Of a stretch of DNA of 14,756 bases, positions 9,009 through 14,756 are shown piece after piece. Where the stretch lies: positions 1 to 14,756 of the forward strand of contig JAMQCK010000862.1 of NCBI GenBank assembly GCA_024196135.1. The letters are read 5' to 3'. The position numbers and the translations under genes are program-made. The number at the start of each line of letters is the position of its first letter. Position 1 is the first letter of the stretch. Source of the DNA: Pleurotus ostreatus/Saccharomyces cerevisiae fusant. Lineage: Eukaryota > Opisthokonta. Below the pieces are notes generated by a model, which saw only the letters and a program-made list of their open reading frames with translations, was not told where the DNA came from and ran no database searches.

Positions 9009-9029
9009 GGGGGACTCTGTACGTCCCCC
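9009..9029. promoter_or_regulatory. Perfect 7-bp inverted repeat GGGGGAC-N7-GTCCCCC
   Basis: The arms at 9009-9015 and 9023-9029 flank the spacer TCTGTAC. The plus strand CTGGGG at its left edge fits the Mig1/CreA-type SYGGRG site. It lies roughly 170 bp upstream of the TATA element of the aquaglyceroporin gene and 240 bp past the TMEM170-like stop, so it more likely belongs to the former. Confidence 0.4.
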
Positions 9030-9272
9030 CGCGGGAGCAAACTGTGAGTTACCGTACACTCGCCGGATGTTCGCTGATCCAGGCCAGCTAGCGACTGCCG
9101 CAATCGCGCGTTTAGTGCGTTGAAGAACCTGCGCGGCGCAGGACCGCGGGCGCCGGGGGTTCAGTCTGCTCCATGCCGCAAGGCGCAGCAAAGGATACGA
9201 TGGGTTCGTCAAGTGTATACGTACATGAGGAATAGGTAGCCACCGCGGGAGCAGAAGTCCCCTCCCCACCCG

Positions 9273-9996
9273 TCAGACAATGTCTATCACCGACGGCCAC
9301 ATACTGGATCAGGGCAATTCAGCGACAATTTCAGGTACGGGTGGCTTTTCTCCCACCTCAGAAAACCTATGATCACATTCATGAGAGCGCACAGGAAGGG
9401 AATCCACCTGACCGACGGTCAATTGGCGGCGTCAACAGCAGCGGGAGACTCGTGCGTACGTCGACATGTTGTAGTTTCCCGCGCGGTAGAGGCCGTATAG
9501 CACGTAACCTATAACGAGAGAGCTGACGACCGAGCCCAGGAGCCCGAGGGTAAGGAATGCGAATAGAACGAGCAGAGCGAAGGTCAGGCGGGAGCGACCC
9601 TCGTTCTGCTTTGGTGCACGCGGTGGGGCTCGTACGCCCATTCCAATGAGCGGCGCGAGGGCGTACGAGTTCTCTGATGCCTCGAAGTAGTGCTGGGTGT
9701 GACCCTTCCGATTATAGCGTGGCGGGAACGCGAGGTTGAAGAAGGCGTAGAACCCGCAGAGAACAAATGCCGGGATGTAAAATATGAAGGTCCAGTAAAG
9801 CGTATAGGTGAAAACGTCTGCAAAGGTGAGCTTAAGTGATGAAGCGCGGCCTACCATAGATTACAGTACCAGAAGCATGGTAAAGATAGCGTCCATTGGG
9901 GAGCGCAGGCGGTCGGCCACCAAGGTGGAGAAGCTCAAGGCCGGGATCGTAGAGAGATGGCCACGAGATGTCCATGTCTGAAGAGTGTTCAGCCAT
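9273..9996 (-). CDS. TMEM170-like integral membrane protein
   Basis: Four exons (9996-9870, 9817-9460, 9407-9357, 9303-9273), with introns of 52, 52 and 53 nt, give 188 residues. The first intron (GTACTG ... TTTGCAG) joins NGRYLYHAS to DVFTYTLYW; reading straight through would hit stops. Later joins restore NMSTWIPFL and GFLSMWPSVIDIV, the ending I associate with fungal TMEM170-like proteins. Hydrophobic stretches are at about 46-72 (ending FNLAFPP), 121-153 (which could be one long or two short helices) and 163-185. The loop at 76-118 is polar. Human TMEM170A works at the ER and nuclear envelope in membrane shaping; a similar place is likely here but is only inferred. The last exons are short, so the models depend on the family ending. 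In the minus-strand mRNA sense, an out-of-frame ATG at 10009 opens a 6-residue frame overlapping the chosen start. Confidence 0.85.
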
Positions 9997-10375
9997 GCTG
10001 TAACAGCATCACCCACGTCGCCGAGCCTCAGAGCTAGACGGACGGTGGAAAAGGTGCTGATGGTTGGTGACAACCAAGGAAAGGTTCTCCATCGGGCATG
10101 AGCCAAGCGCGACCGCGGATCGGACTTTGCCGCGGTCGCGTGCTCCTCAAGTTCGACCCCTCCATCAGGGTTCTCGCTTCTGCTGTCTGTTTGTATGCTC
10201 AGCCTCGCGCGCGCCGCGACGCTTTGGTACGGCTACTCTGTCAGAGGTGTGTGGATGTGGAGCAGCTAACAGTGGCAGGCGTCTATGCGAAGTACAGAAC
10301 CGGTGTTCAACGTCGTAGTCCAGACCACGCCGCCGCCCACGCTGTTTAGAGCACAGTACGTACGACCGACGCTCG
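9997..10375. other. Promoter region of the TMEM170-like gene and 3' flank of the EngB-type gene
   Basis: There is no gene in this 379 bp. It holds a strong inverted repeat (listed separately) and no clear TATA element for the gene at 9996. On the minus strand several ATG triplets precede the chosen start (at 10099, 10091 and 10009), and all open short frames. Confidence 0.55.
10108..10140. promoter_or_regulatory. 11-bp perfect inverted repeat containing CCGCGG in each arm
   Basis: The arm CGCGACCGCGG (10108-10118) is the exact reverse complement of CCGCGGTCGCG (10130-10140), with an 11-nt spacer. The 3' edge is 112 bp upstream of the TMEM170-like ATG. Inverted CGG triplets are the kind of site bound by Zn2Cys6 fungal factors (family knowledge). 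It could also form a GC-rich hairpin if transcribed. Confidence 0.5.
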
Positions 10376-11329
10376 CTACACACTACACGCGTCTATGATA
10401 TTCGACCGAACAGTGCCCACCCCAAAAGGCGGGTGCATCGTCACGCTCGTGAGCAGCGGCGGCATGCAGAGTGGGGCCGCCTTGAAAATGTCCTGCCGTA
10501 ACTTGCGTATCGTCTCGCCCTCCTTCCCGCTCGGGATGCTGTCCACCTTCGTAATAATTGCCTGGAGCGTGAACGGCTGGCGCCCCTCCGCGTTGATCAG
10601 CTTGTCCGAGAGATTCGCGAGCATGCCCAGGTCGTAATCGTTGAGGTCATGCTTGGCGTTGAAGAGGATGTAGATGCGGCGGAGCCTGGGGGCAGAGGCA
10701 GAGAGTAAGATGACGCTCGAGGGTTCTGGTCTGGAAGGAGGGAAGACTACGTACTGTTTGCGGGTGGAGATATAGTGGTCGAAAAGCTCGCCCCATTCTG
10801 GCCTGCCCCGTGCGCCGTACCCCGGCGCGTCAACGAGGACCAGATGACCAGGGTCAGCACCAACGCTGTAGAAGTTGAGCTCCTTGGTGCGGCCCTATAA
10901 AGACGTATCAGAGACGGTCTTCTTGTGCAACGATGGCAATCTTACGGGTTTGGAGCTCGTATGCAACAGGTCCTTCCGCCCAACGACAGCGTTGAACAAT
11001 GACGACTTGCCGCTGTTAGCGCGACCTACACCTCCTTCAGCATACCATATACGGACATCCCTTCACAAGATACTCGCCTGTTACGATGACCTATGAGACG
11101 GTGAGTTGCCGAAGGAGAAGTGCTCGATTTCGGGCGCACGAACTTCAGGTCTGCCCTCCAGTTTCGGGATGTTTGAGATAGAGCTCGCGGCGGCGACAAA
11201 TCTGGCGTTCGCAAAAACGGAGGCATGGTCCTTGGTGGATAAATGTCTTCTGGATGGAGCTACCGAGATGTGGCACGTTTGACAAGCGGGTCTTGCCGAA
11301 CGAGAGAGACGCCGCAGATTAGCTTGCAT
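10376..11329 (-). CDS. MRX8: EngB/YihA-type GTPase, mitochondrial, related to yeast Mrx8
   Basis: Five exons (11329-11144, 11090-11078, 11025-10946, 10894-10755, 10685-10376) encode 242 residues. EngB-family GTPases act in ribosome assembly; the yeast homologue Mrx8 is mitochondrial. The GTPase motifs are all present: G1 GRANSGKS (67-74), switch-I region GRTKELNF (94-101), G3 DAPGYG (115-120, the DxPGYG form of this family) and G4 TKVD (185-188). TSVT (219-222) is at the G5 position. The N-terminus is rich in Arg and free of acids for 30 residues and ends in RRHLST (27-32), typical of a matrix presequence cleavage region. Exon 2 is only 13 nt (GTCATCGTAACAG) and supplies VIVT and part of Gly67 just before the P-loop. 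The intron after it starts with GC (AG|GCGAGT) and ends GTGTAG. The splices are required: reading through the first intron reaches a stop just before the P-loop. The other introns are 53, 51 and 69 nt. The gene symbol rests on family membership, not on an alignment. Confidence 0.9.
11026..11143 (-). other. GT-AG intron, 13-nt microexon and GC-AG intron of the EngB-type gene
   Basis: In gene order these are an intron at 11143-11091 (GTTCGT ... CTCATAG, with branch-like CTCAC), a microexon at 11090-11078, and an intron at 11077-11026 starting GCGAGT and ending GTGTAG. Only this combination joins GRPE to VIVTG and RANSGKSS in one frame, matching the conserved lead-in to the EngB P-loop. Confidence 0.8.
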
Positions 11330-12566
11330 TTCGAGTTCTGAAGCACGTCGAGAGGCTGGAGCGGAGGGTCGTGATAGAGTGCTCAGTATTCAAGACGGTC
11401 GTCCCGAGAGAAGGCTGGGTCTGATGGTACAGAGCGGTTGAGTTGGCCAACCGATGCTCTCCTTCCTGTCTGCGAAGTTCGAGACAAGCCTCCGGCCGGG
11501 CCGCCTGCCGCACTGCTCCCGCCACGTGTCATGCAGCGACCAAACATCATTTCAAGCGAACAAACAAAGGATTTACGCATGAATTAAACCAAGAAGGCCT
11601 CGCACATGAGAACGCAGAAACAGGACTAAGCTATGATACACCGAAACGCCAACGTGGCGTGAAATGAACGAGGGGAGGGGGTGCTAATGACGACGAAGGG
11701 CGGGATAAGACGGAAGACGGGGACCTTGGGTATATTGAAGATCGCACGAGCCGCAGCACGACGGCGTACAATCTATCAAGGATGTCAAGGGCAACCATAT
11801 AAGGCAACAAGACCATGCATCGCCCGCGATCGCGGCCACGCCGCCAACGGAACATTGCGAGGCAATACAATGGGACGAGCGCTAGCGGGGCGGGCTTCAC
11901 CGAGCCAGATCCCGTGCGCCTAGTGACAGCCAGATCCCTGCGAGGCACGGTCAGCGCTCAGCAAATCGCACGCGGGGACGGATCTCACTTGCCTCGCCTG
12001 TGAGAAAGAGCACAAAGGGTTTACAGGGGCGGCGACAGCGGCCACGCCCTCCAGGCGCGGCGGCGTCGTGACGGATGAATGGTGCGGCGTCTAGCAGCGG
12101 CCTAGGACATCGATTACGACGGTGATATATTGCGATCGTCGCTTGAGGACGGCGTCCCGTGGGAGGGCTGACGTCGAGAAGCGGAAGGGTTGAGAACTGA
12201 ATATCGAGGGCCTGAGAACAAGGGTATCGAACATTGCATCTTGAGGGCTTGCGAATTGGTGGCGAAACTCGGACCGCACACTACAGAGGGAGAAGGTCGA
12301 TCGAACACGCTCTCAAAAGTCCCATGTAACCAAGACCTACATTCAAGCCGATATGGAATTATTAGAGCGAGGCACGCCGTGCGGCGTATAGTAGTTGTGT
12401 GGCGAGTAGTATGCGTAGACAGTATCCGAGTCAGCGTTCTGAGGGATGCACAGTCAGAGGGTCGTATGCGTTGGTATTCAAGAAAAGGGCCAGCAGTCAA
12501 TGCAACGCGGAATCCAAGAAAGTGGTAATAGTACAATGAAACGAGAACGGGAAGCACACAGCTCAG
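11330..12566. other. Long intergenic region, no gene recognised
   Basis: This 1.24 kb lies between the EngB-type gene and the TEA gene and should contain the EngB promoter and the TEA 3' UTR. Open frames of 60-147 codons exist on both strands, but none has a family resemblance or spliceable continuation that I can see. An 11-bp direct repeat AGCCAGATCCC lies at 11903-11913 and 11928-11938. A TATA-like CATATAAGG sits at about 11798-11806 on the plus strand with no gene after it. Nothing resembles a tRNA. Confidence 0.55.
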
Positions 12567-14456
12567 CTATTGTCCCCACTGCTGTGACTGCGTCGGGTCT
12601 GCGTACGCCCACGACGGCGGTGGCGCAGCGGGGAAGTCAGGGAAGTGCCCCGGTGACGAAGGGTACGGGGACGCGTACGCAGCCGCCGGGTCGGCAGGCG
12701 TCTGCGCCTCCGCACCCTGCTGGTACGCCTCCGTGCTGCCGGCCTGCCAGTTATCCGGCGGCGAGGGCGGCGCGTTGTACTCCGTGAGGAAAGCCCCCTT
12801 CGGGTGTTGTGGCTGGGGCTGCCGCACTGAATAGGAAGAGTGGTATACCTTGTCCTCTGGCCAGCCCGGGGGCAGCTGCGACTGGGTCCACGTCTGAGTG
12901 TACGCCGGCGGCATCGTCTGAGCAGGTGGAAGTTCCTGCGACGGCGGGTAGGGCGGCTCGTACGGCGCTCCAGCGACGGTGGACTGGCGCCACTGCTCGA
13001 TGTTCGTGGGCGCCGGAGGGGGCGGCAGCGCGTTCGTGTCCCGGAAGATGTAGCGCATGCCACAGATGACGCGCCCTGAGTCACGGTCGACGATGTCCTG
13101 CAATATGATGCAGCGGTGGAGATCTGAAGGAGGCGTTAGAGTGGCCATTGTCAAGATGGGGAGAATGCGTACCATAGTGGTGGCAAAGGACCGCCCAGTA
13201 GGATGGCACCAGGTAGCTCATGTACATGTTGGCCGGCTCGGCCTTGGGGTGTACCTCGACCTCCTCGCGATGCACATCCGTGCCGTCGATATAGACGGTG
13301 AACCTGGAGCACCAGCTCTTCGGCGCCCACGGTGAGATGAAAGAGACTTCCGGTCCATTCGTCGTCATGTCCTTCGGCGCCTCCGCCTTGACGTAGTGCT
13401 CGATCTCGTCCAACGGGCCACCAAGACGCTCCAGGTCACTCGCGCGCGTGCCCTGTAGACCGACGACGCCGTAGGTAGGCGACGTCAGCACAACAGGCGA
13501 CACCCGGAACGCCATCTCGACGCAGATGGTGCTCCGACGGATCTGGGGCGGCGCGGCCTCAGCCTCCTCCTTCTTGGGTGCGGCCTCGGTGGCCTGCTCG
13601 TGCCGGACGGCAGACGGGTCAATCCCGAGGTCGAGCACAGACTGAGAGGGCCCCGTTTCGTGGGGAGACATGGGCAGGTACGGAGCTTGCTGCTGGTTAT
13701 CGGATGTTGATTCGCGAACCCGCCACGTGCGATCATTAGCGGACTGTTCGCCGCCGACGAAGGACGGGTTCGGCTGGGTCGACGGCGGCGAGGACGCGAC
13801 CTGGGGCCCCTTGCGTGGGAGCGACACGGCCATCGGTGGGATTGGGGGTAGGAGAGACGACAGCGGAGGGTTCTGAGGATCATTGGGCTCCAGGGGAGGG
13901 TACTCCTTGCGTTGCACTAGGTGCAAAACTGTGGCGCAGCGGGTCAGTGGCATGGTCGGAGTGAAGTGTGGCGCACTCACTTCGCGGGTCGTGACAAGTG
14001 TCGCGCAGCTGCTGAAGGCGGCTGCCGACTTGCTTGGGTGTGCGGTACTTGCCAGTGGTGTGAAGGATGAAGTCGCTGATGTACCGATTGCGCTTCGGGA
14101 AGCGGCGGAGGTGACGGGTCTCCATCGTCGAGCCCGGACGATACTTATCCAGGCCTGGGAAGTGTGGTCAGAAAACGCGTCGAGCGCGACGAGGTAGCGA
14201 GCGCACCTTCAACGAGAGCAGCCTCGAGCTGTGGTGGCCACACGGGCTCCTTCCCCTGTGGCATCGTCTTCCACGAGCGCCGGCTTCCGACGAGGGTGTT
14301 GACGGCGTGGATCGTGCCTTTGTGCATGTTCTCGGAGGGCATGAAGGTCAAGGGCGCGGCGTGGCGGATGGTGCTACCGGGCATGGGATCCGCGTCCGAG
14401 CCCGACGACGACGGCGAGCGCGCGACCGGGGGTGGGGGAGCGGTGGGGGCCTTCAT
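12567..14456 (-). CDS. TEA/ATTS-domain transcription factor
   Basis: Four exons (14456-14207, 14154-13981, 13928-13173, 13123-12567), with introns of 52, 52 and 49 nt, encode 578 residues. TEA proteins (AbaA, Tec1, animal TEAD) bind CATTCY-type DNA through a three-helix domain and control development. The domain here spans about 68-137: WPPQLEAALVEG (helix 1), RFPKRNRYISDFI (helix 2) and KQVGSRLQQLRDTC (recognition helix, where animal proteins have KQVSSHIQVL). The first intron falls inside helix 1, and the splice restores VEGLDKYRP. Residues 140-290 are Pro/Ser/Glu-rich and disordered. About 290-420 looks folded, ending in RCIILQDIVDRDSGRVICGM and YIFRDT. This resembles the last strands of the animal TEAD YAP-binding domain (inference). 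The C-terminal 150 residues are Pro/Gln/Tyr-rich, as in activation regions. A DNA-binding role in the nucleus is expected; targets are unknown. The start at 14456 has no competing ATG close by. Confidence 0.93.
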
Positions 14457-14756
14457 GATGAGGAGACGGTGGTGATGTCGATCGCAATATAAGGGTCGGG
14501 GAGAGGAATGGTGTCAGGTGCGCTTGGTCAGTTACGGCAGGGTTTGGCGCTAGTGTGTGGGCGGAGGGCGGGGCGGTTGGAATGAAGGAGAGGAGACGAT
14601 GGCAAGGTACAAATAGTAATGGGACGAGGGGCCTTGACTATAAGCGGTTATCAGAGCTGGCCCGAGCGACGGACAATGTCATCAAGCGTGGCCGATCCAG
14701 AGAGTTCGTTTTCCCAGGGTGCGGAACCAATTCGTGTATGATCCCCGCGCTGGCGT
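14457..14756. other. Promoter flank of the TEA-domain gene
   Basis: Three hundred bases upstream of the ATG at 14456, running to the window edge, hold no gene. The leader strand (minus) is pyrimidine-rich near the start. TTATAT (minus, 14492-14487) lies only 31-36 nt from the ATG, too close for an ordinary TATA with a leader. The same bases read ATATAAGGG on the plus strand. Confidence 0.5.

Larger units (their letters stand above)
8785..9272. other. Promoter region of the aquaglyceroporin gene and 3' flank of the TMEM170-like gene
   Basis: There is no gene in this 488 bp. It carries a TATA-like element and two symmetric sequence elements, described separately. Open frames on both strands across 8880-9270 have no recognisable product. 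Confidence 0.6.

Noticed and set aside
9861..10106. Minus-strand 81-codon frame ending next to the TMEM170-like frame, suggesting an in-frame stop or pseudogene
   Set aside because: The alignment of the two frames is coincidental. Using the frame starting at 9996 and a 52-nt intron (9869-9818) gives an intact protein without a stop.
11631..11948. Minus-strand 105-codon frame with a hydrophobic centre in the long intergenic region
   Set aside because: No recognisable family, no supporting splice or promoter structure, and the sequence is arginine-rich as expected of random GC-rich DNA.
1..14756. Search for CRISPR arrays, bacterial operons, transposases, retroelement proteins, tRNA or rRNA
   Set aside because: The DNA is eukaryotic. 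I found no spaced identical repeats, transposon proteins or terminal repeats, and no clear tRNA A/B boxes. No undescribed multi-gene system is evident; the neighbours are functionally unrelated.

Overview
This window looks like nuclear DNA of a filamentous basidiomycete, most likely an Agaricomycete (a mushroom or polypore). The evidence is a GC-rich sequence, genes broken by 48-69 nt introns with GTRNGT-like donors, and protein families whose sequence style I recognise from that class. The order is inferred from protein style only; the genus cannot be named from the sequence.

Layout: one gene lies on the plus strand at the left, and six lie on the minus strand. (1) 983-2170 (+) is a two-exon gene for a proline-rich, disordered Agaricomycete protein of unknown role with short PP1-docking-like motifs. 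(2) 2171-3221 is a convergent intergenic region with decayed short tandem repeats. (3) 3222-5449 (-) is a three-exon gene for a fungal protein-kinase-like protein that keeps DFG but lacks the HRD aspartate. (4) 5895-6980 (-) is intronless coproporphyrinogen III oxidase of haem synthesis. (5) 7315-8784 (-) is a nine-exon aquaglyceroporin. (6) 9273-9996 (-) is a four-exon TMEM170-like membrane protein. (7) 10376-11329 (-) is a five-exon EngB/YihA-type GTPase with a mitochondrial presequence. It is related to yeast Mrx8 and contains a 13-nt microexon followed by a GC-AG intron. (8) 11330-12566 has no gene I can support. (9) 12567-14456 (-) is a four-exon TEA/ATTS-domain transcription factor whose C-terminal region resembles the last strands of the animal TEAD co-activator-binding domain.

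The genes do not form a pathway or a cluster; this is ordinary housekeeping and regulatory gene content. All exon-intron models were built by eye from reading frame, splice consensus and family continuity. Every model joins in phase and ends in one stop codon. The most notable items are the microexon with its GC-AG intron, the TEAD-like C-terminus, the degenerate kinase, the PP1-docking-like motifs, an 11-bp perfect inverted repeat upstream of the TMEM170-like gene, and two palindromic elements upstream of the aquaglyceroporin.
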